Shown: piece by piece, positions 48,032-61,276 of the stretch | Position numbering within the stretch: position 1 is the first letter of the stretch | How the letters are laid out: the number at the start of each line of letters is the position of its first letter | The notes under the pieces: generated by a model | Databases searched by the model: none | What the model was told of the DNA's origin: nothing | The model's input: the letters and a program-made list of their open reading frames with translations, nothing else | Translations under genes and position numbers: made by a program | Source of the DNA: Diphasiastrum complanatum | Taxonomy: Eukaryota > Streptophyta > Lycopodiopsida > Lycopodiales > Lycopodiaceae | Direction of reading: 5' to 3' | NCBI GenBank assembly: GCA_029204225.1 | Contig: CM055096.1 | Coordinates: 40,940,519 to 41,004,518, forward strand | DNA: 64,000 nt

Positions 48032-49786
48032 CTGTGTTTTCGTTTGTAGTTAGCAGGTATCATGGACAAGAACTATTCTACAGGGTTTTATGCATATGCT
48101 TAGTAGACATAAAGAAGTTTCACTGATACTAAATTACAGTGCTTTTGAGTAAAAACTATTAGCCAAAAAGTGATGAAACTTGATAACCCTTTGATGCTTC
48201 TTACCTCAAAATGCTGTATTCCAAATAAAATTTTATTTTTTCAGAGGCCATAAAGCAAAACATGAGTGTCAAGAAGATATTTAATTCAATATTATTATAT
48301 TTGAGTTTGTAGCAATTAAGATTTGAGTTCTAAGCTCATCAAGAAGTTCAATTAAGGTAAAAGTATATGCAGTTAAATTTAATCTCGCATTTAGGTTTCT
48401 GGCAATGAGTATTTGAATCCTGGGTTGATCAGGAAGGCTGAACTGCCGCATGTAACAAGAAACCTGATTCAATTTCATTGTATACTTTAGTTTGAACTTT
48501 GTAGTATGTAGCAACTGGTATTTGTATCTAGATTCTAAGGTTAAATAGGAAGAGTGAGCTGCTGGATCTGGTATAATCAAAGTATGTTATCAAATTTGAG
48601 GTAGCCAAAGTATCTCATGCATGAAGTTGTAGTATCTGTATAGACTGTATTTTATCAAGCCGTTTGTTTTGCAACATACAGATACAAAAAAGCTTGGCAT
48701 ATTTCAAATGTGATAGAGAACTTAATGTCATATGGGACATATTGAAGACGGTGGCCACATTGCATACAGTCCATTTGTAACTTTGAGAGCAAGCAATCAA
48801 ATTTTCAGGTGAAGCTCGTAGACTACATCCCTTTGTATATTGAAAGCTTAAACTGGTCAACTCTGCTGTTGCCTTTTTAGAAACTGAAAAGACATCTACC
48901 TTTGAGTTTTTTAATGCTTGAAGTTTCTCTAGCAATCAGCCAATGTACATAAATTCATACCACCATGTTACAGATGAGGAACGTTTCCACTGATGAACTC
49001 TAGAGACCAAATAGCTTGCCATGCTTCATTCAGGATAGAAGCTTAGAACAGTGGAGGGTTATCTGGAATAATCATCTTGCGACATGGTGGGATGCCTCTC
49101 AAAGTATCAGCATTCCGATGGTCTAAGCGGGTGATTGGCCTAGCGAGACTCATATATGAATTTATGTTGTGTCTCCTCCTTAAACTAGGATGATACTCCA
49201 GCACATTACACTTGCATTCATAATGCCAACAGCAATTTCCATCTTGAAGCAGTTCATTCTAAGAAGCATAGGGATGTTTGTTCTTTATTTCCATGGAAAG
49301 ATAATGAGAAAGAGCTATACTCCACAAAGAACTTCTAAGCCTGTAATGGTCAACCTCCAAACATTAAATGCACCTGTCCTCTCCAATGCTCTATTCCCAA
49401 GTGGTTGCATTTTGCATAAGCAGTGCATGTAGGGCAAATAAAGTTAGGGTAGGCAATGGATCGCAATGTTACAACCAAGAAAAACTTGGAACCTTTAAAT
49501 GCTAGTAAACAGTGAATGTTGCCATAAGGTGGCTGAATTAGTACAAGAGGTAGAGCCAATCACACACCAAATGAGGCCCCCAGATGCCCTTTTGGCAATT
49601 GCACATCTCACCTGATGTTCTGTGCTGCTTCAAATATTTACGTGATCAAATAGGATTCATTGTTTAGGACAACCTTACTGTTGGCAGTTAAAAACCACAA
49701 GTGCTAGCAATATTTTTTGCAAGTTTCAAATAGAAAGGCTATTGAAGAGGATAGGGAATAAGATGGTCAACAAGATAGAATCCCAC

Positions 49787-49876
49787 ATATTGAAGAGTTG
49801 AAAGCAATGCCCGTAGGTTTCCTTCCTTTCCAGATGACCAACGTTTTATTTCCAAATCCAGTGATCCTGCAATTCT
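49787..49876 (-). CDS. AUL1: Auxilin-like J-domain protein, exon before the J domain
   Basis: Thirty codons: [30 protein letters not shown]. Plant auxilin-like proteins read .[27 protein letters not shown] immediately before the J domain, so the match is strong. Acceptor TTTCTACAG and donor GTGGGA bound it, phase 0 to 0. An intron of 1755 bases separates it from the J-domain exon. Confidence 0.92.
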
Positions 49877-50192
49877 CTGTAGAAAAATGAAAAGGTCACT
49901 ATCTCACTCTCCAGTCTATTCTGAGCTTTAAATTCTAACTGCTGGTACTTCTAGCTTCACTATCTATGTGAAGAATGGAGGAACAAAACCCTCAACAATT
50001 GCATCTTTGTCATAACGTTGAAACATTTAATGTACCAATTGACCTGTCAGTAAACAGCTAAATCAACCAAAAGTCTTTAACACAAATAGCAGATACAAAT
50101 AATAATAAAAAATACAAGATATAGAAATGATAAGAAAAAACTTGTGATAAATTATCTCATGGAAGAGAGTAGAGCCTCGGAAATAAACTCAC

Positions 50193-50258
50193 TTCCTTCT
50201 CTGCAGATTCCCACTGAGCTTCTAAATCTCTCTGCTTCTTCTCCGCCAGTGCTTTAGC
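50193..50258 (-). CDS. AUL1: Auxilin-like J-domain protein, coiled-coil exon
   Basis: Twenty-two codons: AKALAEKKQRDLEAQWESAE then KE, a charged helix matching the family segment AKALAEKN.RDL.AQ.E.AE. The acceptor is TTCCTGCAG and the donor GTGAGT, both strong, phase 0 to 0. A short 316-base intron leads to the next exon. Confidence 0.88.
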
Positions 50259-51198
50259 CTGCAGGAATATCATAGCAAATGAAGAATTTCAATAGCAAAT
50301 AATACATTTCAGCACAAACAAGCCAAAAGTGTGAGACAAGTAGCACACACTATCCTGGTCCTGCTTAAAGGAGATGGCTACATCTTGATAAAAGTACAGT
50401 ATTATCAAGGAAGTTATGTGTAAGTCAAAGTCCAAAACAGCAGGTGCTCCACTGCTTGTTCCCCATGCAAGAAGTAGACCATCATAAGTGGAATTAGGAG
50501 CAATGAATGAGAAGAATGTTGAATCTCTGATCGATTAAATCTTCAAGAGCCCACTACCTGTTATAAAATTACTAGCTTTCTTGACAAAGTGCCCTTATAT
50601 TTAACATTTCCCTGCAAAATAAGGGGCACTATCATGCAGGATGGAACATGGGACAAAGTAGATTCCGGACTGATCAAGTTCTGCATTTTCAAGTTCATGA
50701 ATTTTCAAATCTTCAAAATTCTAACAAAAAGCTATTGTAAAGGCCTTGGCACCTGTATCTCCTAGTCACTTGGTCCCTAATCTTAGCAATATGTGCTTAA
50801 TATTCAATGCAAGCGGTTGTACATTTGTTGACTTATGTGTGTTGAGAAGAGAAATATTGACAAGCCATCTTGGTAACCTACTGCCTCATGTGCACCAAGA
50901 AAATATGCTGAGGGCACAAATCAATAAGTCTTGCTTTATTGCCTCTGTGGAGCACACGCCGTATGAACATTCTTTAAGAATATTTTCTCTGAGCTGAATC
51001 ATAATGAACCCAAAGATGATAATTCTAGCAAATGAGATCAGTTAAAGTATCTAATTCGGTTGCTTATTAGCAACAGAGTTAACAATCTGTTGAGATCCAT
51101 AGCTGGAAATTTTAATCTCCACCAGATGCAAAGTTTCATTTCAATGATTTATTTAGATATATCTAAAGTGATCAAGTTTATTGCCATTTTGCTATTAT

Positions 51199-51660
51199 TT
51201 ATGTACACATTCTAAAATCCACGGTACAAAATGTAATAAGAAAATTTAAAACGCCAAAGATAGCTGCCCTTATGTTTAACTTCATCAAGTTTTGAGCAAA
51301 CATTTTCTCTTTTTGTTCTGGGGTAATACTTTTGCCTGTCTTACAAATAAAACAATGCTCGTTACAGTCTGGATACAAATGCAAAAGTTCTTGGAAAGTG
51401 TTGACATAGTCTTCGGATGAGCTAACATAATTTTTATTTGTCCACACAGTACTATTCCTTGTCTTCATGCACTGCATCTTCTTTCTGCATTGCAAGTGTG
51501 CTGCATTCTTCCCTAAAATGTGAACTTTTGTTTGAGGTGCTAATAATTTTTGTATATGCCTAATGTCCATCTAGTTGCTTGTACTTGTGTTCAGCAATGG
51601 TGATGCCCTTTGATGTAATTCTTCCCCATTCATATTCAGGAATTTGCCAAAGCTACAACA
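51199..51660 (-). pseudogene. Coding-like segment in an intron, unrecognised
   Basis: One minus-strand frame reads SFGKFLNMNGEELHQRASPL, meets a TAG, then continues for 123 codons (51570-51199). It contains HLQCRKKMQC, DYVNTFQELLHLYPDCNEHC, FICKTGKSITPEQKEKMF and a hydrophobic end. The mixed Cys/His content and length suggest decayed real protein rather than chance, but I recognise no family. It lies in the 6-kb intron of the auxilin-like gene on the same strand; it could be transposon-borne. Confidence 0.3.
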
Positions 51661-52689
51661 CCAGGACAACTATGCTCAAGAACATAACTAAACGATCTGA
51701 CTCTTATTCTTGTACCAGCTGTCAAACATCGCATCCAAGAGTCAAATAAAATTGTAGCCCTTGCATCGGAGACAATGATAGAAAGATGAGAGGTTTCGTC
51801 AATAAAAGGTCAACATACAACACCTATAAAACTTTTTCAAATTCTACTGAGCCTTAGCTTTAAATTATAGTTTTGCCATTGCTTGCAGCTAAAACATCAT
51901 AACTCCACAATTTCCACTTTTGTTTGACCGCTACCAGTCTCATGAATCAGCCTCAGCCTAGATCATCATTGAAATCACAAGGTTTTCAGAATTTCAACAT
52001 CCAGCTTTATAAGCTGCAGGTCAGCAACACTATTTACAAAACCAGCCAAAAGAGTCCATAATCACCCATCAATGAACAAACATTCAACTTTTGAAATCAT
52101 GGAAATTATTGTTTCACTTCTGACCAGCTGTCAATAGAGGAATACAGCAGGTAGTACTTAAGTGAAGTCTCATGCATGGATCAGCCAACATGTCACTGGA
52201 GAACCAGACCTCCATCTTGATCCCCCACTACATTGTGCAGTAAGGAATAGAGTTCCATCAAACAGAATCTACAGTGGTCGTTTAGTTGCAAAACTAGCAA
52301 ATCATCTTGGAAGAACGCTTGTTAAAATAACATATAAAGTATTTCTGCAGCATCTTTTTAGAGAATCAAATAGCTCAAACTAGAAGAAGATCTAGGCACC
52401 ACTCCAAAGGTAGATCTCAGTGCCAGCACTTTTAAGTTCTTTGACCAACCTAGACTGGAGGGACTTCTGCAGTGGAGGATTTGGCAGAAATGAAGCTTGC
52501 AAAGCCACAAAATCTAAGCTGCTACAGTCGAATTATTGTTGAGAGAGCAATCAGCAAGGTATGAGGCAAAATGAATTGGCTCACGAGAGAAACAGTTTCA
52601 CGTGGCGGAGAGTTTAAGCAGTAAGGATTGCATAGGTTCAGCTTTGCTTCCTCTTACTAAAAAGCCACCATTCACAATCAAAAGCTCAC

Positions 52690-52838
52690 TTTGTATGTAC
52701 CAAAGTAACTGGGTTCATCGTCTACACCAATAGAGTTTTCATTGCACATCTTTTTAAACCCCACAGTGCTTCCTGAAAAAGTAAAGGTCTGATCTTTGGA
52801 TGAGTATAGTTTACCATCCGATTCTAATTCTGGGGCCT
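52690..52838 (-). other. Candidate cassette exon in the auxilin-like gene
   Basis: The minus strand shows TCTACAG then AG then 49 open codons (APELESDGKLYSSKDQTFTF, SGSTVGFKKMCNENSIGVDD, EPSYFGTYK) and donor GTGAGC. With the second AG as acceptor (exon 52836-52690) it is exactly 147 bases, phase 0 to 0, so it would insert in frame between the exons at 56323 and 50258. The polypyrimidine tract is poor. Family members join the flanking exons directly, so it may be a lineage-specific alternative exon or a relic. Confidence 0.3.
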
Positions 52839-52999
52839 CTGTAGATTATTTCGATACTCAGGCTTTGAGCTGCATATCCAAAACTGCATCCTCAGCTTCC
52901 TTATTATTTTAACAACATAATAGCAACTAGATAGAAAATGTAGGATGTCTACCAAACATAGCCATAAAAGGTTGCATGCTAGCACTTGCATGTCCACTA

Positions 53000-55900
53000 T
53001 CTTTCAAGGCAAATCCCAACATAAGAATTATACTTTCCCAAAAAGCCTGTCATTTAGATGCACATGCCTCCACAATATGGTTAACTCAATCTATCTGCCC
53101 ATCAGTTTCCAGATAATCCTCCATTACTAAGTTTCAAATCAGTATCAACTTGCTCAAAATAACCATACGAGAAAGTACCAACAAATCCCAATCACTTACA
53201 GTATTTTTAGGGAAGACAAATGTGGGAACTATGAACTTTGAGTGAGCTTTTGCTACATCACGTCCATTAGCAAATGAACTTGGCAAATTTAGTAACCGGA
53301 GCAACCATTACACAGAATTGTTCATGTTACCTGGCAACTTTGAGAGAAGGGTTAAAACCTCCATACATGTACTATCCCACCACTCCTGTGGCAGAGGCAA
53401 AGGATGAACAAACCAAGAGTCCTCTGCTAATATACGTTATTCATTTCACATTTTTCACAAAACTTCACAAAATCAGGTGTTTTATTCCCTTCCAAATAAT
53501 GTCTTTAGCACACATACATGACGTCAGTCAAGACTATCATGCATCTTCAGGATAACCATGTCCTTCAAACACAATATATAAGAAGGCAAATCTTGCCATC
53601 CAAATACCAAAGTCCTTGGTAGTGTATAGGAGCATCACTTTGAAAGATACATAGTTGTTTTCTCCTTGATATGTTGCATGAGCACACTTTCACAACATGA
53701 AAGAGAAAGTTAGGCAGTTTGGCTCTGGATATAGGAGCCATAAGTTATCTGCAGTTTTGTTAAAAATAATTTCATAGAGGAATTCATCTAGATAATCAAG
53801 CTGCCGAGCTCGGAACATGGACTAATCTCAGCTTAGGACTGCAACCGTTAAAGAGGTTTGCAGTCAGCAATATCTTAAAGAGCACCCCACTAAATAGGCA
53901 ATGTTCTCTACGTTGGTCCTAAGCTCGTCAATGCATATGGAATGATTCACCTCAATGTTTCATGGACCTTTTCGAAACGCCTTTTTGAAAAGGGTTCGAA
54001 ACGGGAAAGCTAACTATTATGAAAAGTTGATTTAAAATCTTCTCAAAAATTATTTCTCCTATGATTGAACTCTCAAGAAAATCAAAAGTTTGAGTGGCAC
54101 ATACCTTCACACCCACACATGCTTAAACGGAATGCTTGTTTTGCTCTGATTCTTAAGATTGTTGAATTAAACCAAGCTTCTAAGCTACTCGCAAATGCAT
54201 GCTGAAAAACCATTGGTGTGGCACTAATTCACAACGATCATGCACTTGCCTATAATAATAAGAAGATGAATTTTGTCGAGAGGTGTATGATCAAAATGCT
54301 CTAAGAACCTAGAAGTTGGCATAGTGAATAAATATCAAACTCTTTACGGAGAGTAATATGTTTGCAATCTAAAAAATTATATAATTGACATTACAGAGTT
54401 TAGAGAGAAAATGCATTATTTGGATATAGAAACTTGAAAGAAATTAATATGTTGATGACTTGATGATAGAGAAATGAATCAAACTTTGAGAATCAAAGCT
54501 AGAAGAGGAGGATCGCTCATGGCTAGAAAAAGGCTTATATTTGAGAAACTTGTGGGGAATAGCAAGGATATTCAGATAGTTACCGGATGGGCAGCTAGGC
54601 TCTTGAAGATTGACCAGTGGTCTAAAAAAAACTTGTGATTTGCTACAAGGAAAAAAATTGAAGAACTTGGTATCTTGCAAACTATTAAAAAGATGTCATC
54701 TAAGGTGGTGTGGGTCCACAATTTTGAACAGCTATGATTAACAAGAAAAGTGAAATGGGATGTTCAAATCCTTGACTAAAGAAATAAAGAAAACTTATTT
54801 CACAATGGAGAAGCATTTAAGTCACTGGTAGACTTCAATTATGATGGAATAGTTTCTTCCTAGCACCTACTCCAAGAACATGGCGGCGTGTAGCTGATTG
54901 CAAAAGCGGCTTTGGCTGACATGTCACCAAGTAAATAACATGTAAAATATGGTGAGAATCTTCCAGGGAGGTCCACCTCTAATAAGTGTTTATGTTTTCT
55001 AAGCCATCTAAATGTGAAGGCACAGCTAAGTAGCATGGAGAGGCATGATAAATCAATGAGCTTGAGGATGTCGGAGTGCAAGATTCCATACATGCACAAA
55101 CCTGACTATATTATAGGTGACCTACAACCAAAATGTAAGTCCTAATTAGCATATGCACCCAAGGTATATTCTTGCACTTTACCTTCTAGAACTTATAAGG
55201 ACATTGCATCACATACTAACATATTTAAATAGTCAACTAAGGCCTAACTATGGCCAATTATTTCCAAACAAGTAATTGGCCCCCATCATAATCCAAGCAG
55301 CCATGCCCTTTGTTTACTCCATATAATCTAGCCAAATAGAGTGTTTTTATAGAAATGTGAAGTCCTCACATTTTTAAATTTTCAAGATACATCATGCATG
55401 CATGTAATTTATGATGCTATTAAAAGTGCACAAATGACAAACATCAAAACAGTCGTGTACTCGCTAGTTTTCTATAATAGAGATAAATTGCGGTGTAACA
55501 ACATTTCATGTCTGATCAATGTCATCATGAACTTGTAGAGAAAATTCATATTCCAAGCCACCTTATCATGGTTAGAATGGCAATAACCGGTCTCAACGTG
55601 ATGGCATAGACATAGACAACAACGAAGGGATTTGTAAGATATCTAGACAAATAATAAACGATGAGACACTTAAGATTAAAACCACAATAGAGTAGCTAAG
55701 TGTCATGCCCACAATTGGACTGATCTTGGATTATTATCTCATAAGGAGGTAAGTAAGCCTACCTCAACTTGTAGATAACTACGATTATGAGGGGTTAAGG
55801 CCCTCATGCTATTTAATCATAATTAATAATTTAGTGGCCTAAATCTCATGATGATGGAGTTATATGGAACTAGCAGTGACTCATGGGTAAGTGGCTGATG

Positions 55901-56322
55901 TGGCCCAATTTTAGGGTCTGATGTGTCCCAAGAGGTGTCACAATTCACTCCTAGTTGGGGTAGGAGCCTTGAAGGGTATAAGTATACTCATAGGCCTCTC
56001 TTGGAGGAGATCTTGATTTAGTATATTGTAGCTACGTGCTGTTGGTGTGACATCTCTCCTATTGAGTCCTTGCTTGGCAGATCTAGTTAATCTAGGTTGG
56101 TTGAGTAGGTTCAATCCACCTTTCATTCAGCATCCTAGCCTATAATGGTAGCAGAAAGAGGTAATGTAGAGAGTAAAGTAATGCTTGTAAGGGAACATAA
56201 CCATAGGAAGAGACATTTTAAGCTTCATGCTTGAAGGGGCTAAGCACAAACTATACATATAAGTAGGTGAGAATTTGCATCTGGCACAGGAAAACTTGTG
56301 AAAACTTATAACACAAACATAC
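53000..56322. other. Intronic sequence without recognised gene
   Basis: Part of the 6064-base intron (56322-50259) of the auxilin-like gene. Around 55700-56100 there is LTR-like sequence (TGTCATGCCC start, TATAAGTATA box near 55978), possibly a solo LTR, but no target duplication was found. Confidence 0.35.
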
Positions 56323-56402
56323 CACACGCTCAAGGGTTCGTTGTTGACTTCCTGATGCAAGATTCCTTTGGTCACGACTCTTCTCATCTGATCCCTGAAT
56401 AT
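56323..56402 (-). CDS. AUL1: Auxilin-like J-domain protein, middle exon
   Basis: After acceptor TTTGACTCTCAG, two bases complete an Asp codon begun in the big upstream exon. Then 26 codons follow (IQGSDEKSRDQRNLASGSQQ, RTLERV), with donor GTATGT. The end SQQRTLERV joined to AKALAEKK matches the family segment HQRTAERAAKALAEKN across the junction. Phase 1 to 0 is exactly what the neighbouring exons require. Short and diverged at its start, so confidence rests on phase, splice sites and the junction. Confidence 0.75.
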
Positions 56403-59246
56403 CTGAGAGTCAAAAATAAAAGCATCACTTGGTCCAGAAAGAAAAGCATTAATCTCATACTTTACTATCCTCGACAAGTGTACAAGCATATATCATGCAA
56501 CTAGGATAAGTTAAGTTCTACATGACAGACATCACCTGACAGATGCACTAAATTGAAAATCTTGCAAATCGTTTGTTATCATGTGATTAATTTCTGGCAT
56601 CCGAAATTCTTCCAAAACCTAATCTTCCTAGCCCCAAGATATTGGGACCTACTTCCATACACTAGGTTTCTCACTAATTTGTTCAGCAGAAAACACTTTC
56701 AGCTCTTCGTGCCTGAGTTATTGTCTCCACAAATTAGTCAGCAAATATTCTTTATGAGATAGTGACCATATAATCATCAAAGATCTTATCATCAAGTATT
56801 TGCAAAATATTTATAACACAGAAAGTGATTTGAACAAAGTTCTATTGTCAAGAGGACACAGTTTTCCATTGAACTATGACAGCTTGATGCTATGTTATCA
56901 AGGCAATAATCACTGGCATGTACTCAACAAGCAAAAAGTAATGTCCGACATATCTCTGATGGAGAGATGCTAGATGTCTTTCCATCTAGCCGAAACACTG
57001 TCTGGAGCAAAACCTGTTGAAGAGGCGAATCCTCTAGAACTCTTTACAGAGATAAGTTGAAACAAGAGAGCTTGAAGGAACTAAAGGAAGTTTGCGAAAA
57101 TGGTCAAAAAAATTCTTTTGCTTCAAATGGAAAAGATAGGTGCTTTACAACATATGTAGACCACAAGATAATGCACAAAGTCTGAATGTCCACACCCCAA
57201 CTATTGCAAGTTTTAGCACGGAAAGAGTAATCAATCACTGAATTTGTCCCATTAAAGACGTGTATACTTATCCAAATAAGGTCAGTCACAGTTTTATCAT
57301 TTTTACTCTATCTTCTATAATACTTGTATTGGCAGGTACAGGAGATGCCATATCTCTTTCACAGTAATATTTTTTTAGTCAAAGTTAATCTCCATCTGCA
57401 TATAGCAATGTTGCAATCATACTTTTTTATATCTGATATAATTGTACTACCACAAAATATTTCACTACTGTGCATACATGAGATACTTTTGGTTACTTTC
57501 ACCTTTATATTAGGGGAATGCTTTTCACTAGTCCTAAGACACTAAGCTTTTCCACCAAGCAAAGATATGCCCATATGACACCCCTGATTTAAAGTCTTTA
57601 AAAACATATGGCCAGTAATTGAAGTTAACATTCTCAAAAGATTTTCTGATTTTTGAATTTGCTCCTCAAATAGATTATCCTTTGAGGCTTCAATGCAGTA
57701 CAGATGGGAAAATTGGGGCTCGCAAAAGCGTTCCTCAGCACAGATCATGGCGACAGCAGTTTTAGTTGAAGCTGATATATACCACAGAAAGTGAAGAGCA
57801 AGTCAGGCCAGGAACGTCTACAGTTATCTGATGAAGAGCAACAATCTGTGGTGGATTATTTTCTCAGCACGTTTAGCACAAAAAAAGAAAAACATTTGGC
57901 CTCTCAATTTGTACATTAGGTTGCACTTTAATTAAACCAGTAACCTAACTGTGCATAGTACTACCCCACCCCACCAGCAAAGCAACATTTCGGTAGATTT
58001 CACTATCGCCACAGCATTTCTTCTGCATCCACTCTCACTTCCCCATCCCCCACCAACACTACGGGTATTATGTACTATGATGATGGTGAAGCACACTCTT
58101 TTACAGCCAACTCTCATTTATTTCTTCTAAGCTATTTTTTGAGCCTGGGAGCAGCAGCCAAGAGGATACAATCTGACATACAGTGCTGAATTTTGTCATT
58201 TATTATGTGTACAGGAGGTACACCGGCATGTACAACCTGGCATCTATACTACTGCAGATCCAACATTAATATGTAGTGCTAATCCACAATCGTATCCCTA
58301 ACCTCGTTGGCATTGAGAGACATTAAGCTTCAGCTCCTGGGGCACGGTAATATATGGAAAACTGGGAGGTCCTTGTGTAAGCTCTTGAGTTAAGTTTTGG
58401 TGTTGGAGGACCAGCTTGGTTGGTCTCGCAAGTATCATTTGGTTCTCTTGGTCCAGCATCGTTATGCTATTATTTGCAGTTTACCAGCCCTAATCAACAA
58501 GTTATGACAATTGATTACATTTAGGTCCTGCAGATTCTTGATTGTTGGTACACTACAAGTTTGGCCTTTTTTTTAAGTGGACCTGCAGTCAATGTTCATT
58601 TCTTATGATCACAAAACCACCAACATGTTAATAACAGCTCATAAGAATTTCAAGCTATATAAACTGGTGGAGTTACTGCAAGTTTTGGTATGTTAGGGAA
58701 TATTATCATTGCTGTACCCAAAGCATCCATTGCTATACAAGGAGGCCGGCTGTCTAGGGCTTGTTCTTTACAAGAGTACTTCCAAGGTCTCTGCACTACA
58801 AATTAGTTAGAATGCCTACGTATTTACGCTTTAGTCACTTATAAGTTCATGTTTTTCCACTTTACAGATTCAACCATGAATTTTTTATCAACGTCAGATG
58901 AAAAACAACTTAACAGATGGTACTGTAAGTTTTTGAACCTCATAGAAAATCCGTACTATTTTTAGATACGAATATAGGACGAGCAGAGCTGCATAAGAAC
59001 CAATGTACAAAGGCACTTTTTTTTTTATGCTCTTAAGAGATGCATGGGACAAATCTTAAGCTAAAGATCACCTATATATGACAGGCCTTGTCAGCAATAC
59101 ACCCAGTGACAATCAGAAAGGAGCAGTAAGAAACTATGCATCGCTGCCAACAGAAAGTGCTACTACATCCAAACTTAATTCACTAAATTCCTTTAAGCTT
59201 GTTCCAGATTCAATATAATAATAGTGTAGGATGGTGAGATTGATAC
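56403..59246. other. Intron of the auxilin-like gene
   Basis: A 2844-base intron. One minus-strand frame (about 57790-57542) encodes MICAEERFCEPQFSHLYCIE and more, coding-like in style but without a recognised family or suitable splice phase. Confidence 0.5.
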
Positions 59247-61276
59247 CATCAGGTGGCCTGAAGGCCCTCTCTGAAACTCTTTCACTCATGTCTGCATGGA
59301 ACCTTTCTGCTGCAGCAAATCCTGTCCTGAAACGAGGTACTGCTATTTTCTCTGCACCACCTTTTTCAATTCTGTCAGTCGTAACTCGTTCTCGAGATGC
59401 TGCTGTAGCCATTTCTGTTGGAGTTCGCCCAAGCTTTACCTTTTGTTCGAAGAAAGTATTTTCCAGGCCCATTCGGTCCTTCTCCCTCTCCATCTCTCTT
59501 TCTTTCTGCCTCTCCAGTTCATATTCTCTCTCCCTCCGTTGAATGTCAATCTCAATCTCTCTGAAACCCCAATCCTTCTTCTCCCATGACTCCAGAGGCA
59601 CATCATTCAGGACTTTCGCCTTTCTGCATTCAACTGTGCCTTTGATCTCTTTGTCTGCTTTGTCCACCGGTTCAAGGTCCTCAGCATTCAGATTTGATTG
59701 TGCTACTCTATCTCTTGCTTCCAGTATACTGGGTCTGTTTCTATTGTTCTCCTCCTCATTTTGTCTCATACCTGCTGTAGGGTTCCCCATTATCTCGGGT
59801 TCTGGCTTAGACTCAACTTCTCTGTCCTCATTTTGCATATCATTGGCAATAACCTCTTCATTATCCTTATTGTTCATAACCTCTACATTCCAGTTTGCAT
59901 CTTTCTTAACTCCTATTGTGCCTAGTACTCCAGCAATTACCGCCTCCTCTCCGTTATGCTCTACATTCTCAACTGAAATTGTCTTCCTTTCTTTCTGCTC
60001 TGTTTCATGTACGTGCTCTGTAACTTTGGAATTGATCATCATCTCCTCTTCCTTATGCTCTGCCTTATCAACCAGAACTGTCTTCCTTTCTTTCTGCTCT
60101 TCATGTCTGTGCTCCACAACTGTGGCCCTCATCATCATCTGCTCTTCCTTTTGCTCTATATTCTTGAATGTAATTGTCTTCCTTTCTTTCTGATTCAATC
60201 CATGCATGTGGTCAGCACCTGTGAAATTCATCACATTCTCTTCTTGCTGCTTCTCTGGTTCCTGATCTTTGTTGTCTGATACTTTGACTTGTTCTTCTCT
60301 GTCGTCCTTTTTGGCAGCTCCAATAACAATCTCTCCCGCCTCAACCTGCAGTTTGTTGTTGAAGATATCTGATTTAAGAGGTGTTAAAATTGAGTTACTA
60401 TCACTCTCTTCTGCATCAAGAATGGCATTATCTCCAGTCGAAACTTCCGCTTCTTTGGAAGAGGTCATGCCATCACCAGCTGCTTCATTATGAGCTGATG
60501 GCACAGAGAAGTTCAACTCAAAATCTGATCCTGTTGATGCAGTAGAGTCTTGACTCTTTTGACCTACTCCATTGGCATGAACTTTCAAGTGTGCATGTCC
60601 ATTTCCTTGTGCATGCCTATCAGGCATCCTAAGTGGATTTGCATTTTTTGCGCCTCTAGGCAAGGGAGGCAAACGTGAAGGAGGGGGAGTTACTGAAGGA
60701 CCTGTCTTGAGTTTCAAGTCATCAACTGTAAGCCAAACCTCTCCACGATGCCTTTCTTTCTGTGCCTGTGCTCCGTTACTGGTGACTGATTTGATGGGTT
60801 CAAAATTTTCCAACAGGGACAAATGATCCTCAAAACACATCTCTTCCTTCCAATTGGGTGATAAGCTAGCTTCCATGTCATGGTTTAGGAACTTTATGCT
60901 TTCAGAACTGTTTGAGTAATTGTCTATTGACCTCAGCCAATCCCTTGTATAATTATGACTTGAAGAATTTGTCCCACAAGAGGTCAACCCAGAAAAATCT
61001 TTAGAGCATGAACTTTGAACTACGCTTGCAGGATCTGTGTCTGTAGATAATGGAGACAATTTTTGCACAGAAAACGAAGGCTCAAAAGCTTGCCGAATGA
61101 CCTCACCTTTCCTCTCTTTCTGTGTCTCTCCATTTTTAAAAGACCTAGATCCTCTTTTATTTTGGCATCCAGCGTGTTCCCTAATCAACCTAGTGTAAGG
61201 TTCCTCTTCAACATCCTTCTGCCAAAAAGCATTCACCGATCTGCTCTGCAAAGGCTTCGGACGCTTGCCAGTTGAT
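59247..61276 (-). CDS. AUL1: Auxilin-like J-domain protein, large central exon
   Basis: A 2030-base exon, open throughout. Near its start are KRPKPLQSRSVNAFWQKDVE. EVWLTVDDLKLKTG followed by TPPPSRLPPLPRG (about 60740-60650) matches the plant AUL1 motif VWLTV.EI.L.T.P..APPPSRPPPP, which identifies the family. A Glu/Lys-rich region follows, with three tandem 32-33 residue repeats each containing QKERKT (59920-60213). A charged coiled coil REREYELERQKEREMEREKD and a tail ending SERAFRPPD complete it. The protein should act in clathrin uncoating with Hsc70. The acceptor is GTTGATAG (61278-61277) and the donor GTATCA. Phases are 2 at the left and 1 at the right, matching the neighbouring exons. 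The open frame continues 36 codons past the donor, into intron. Confidence 0.87.

Noticed and set aside
55701-56125. Possible solo LTR with a TATA-like box
   Set aside because: No target duplication or matching LTR in the window; mentioned only in the intron entry.
59134-59246. Continuation of the large exon frame by GINLTILHYYY and more to a stop
   Set aside because: It follows donor GTATCA, and the next exon at 56402 fits the phase and rejoins the family sequence, so this is intron.
59231-61275. Plus-strand frames of up to 216 codons, hydrophobic, opposite the auxilin-like exon
   Set aside because: Antisense of a Glu/Lys-rich coding exon always yields Leu/Phe/Ser-rich open frames. The minus strand carries the family motifs and correct splice phases.
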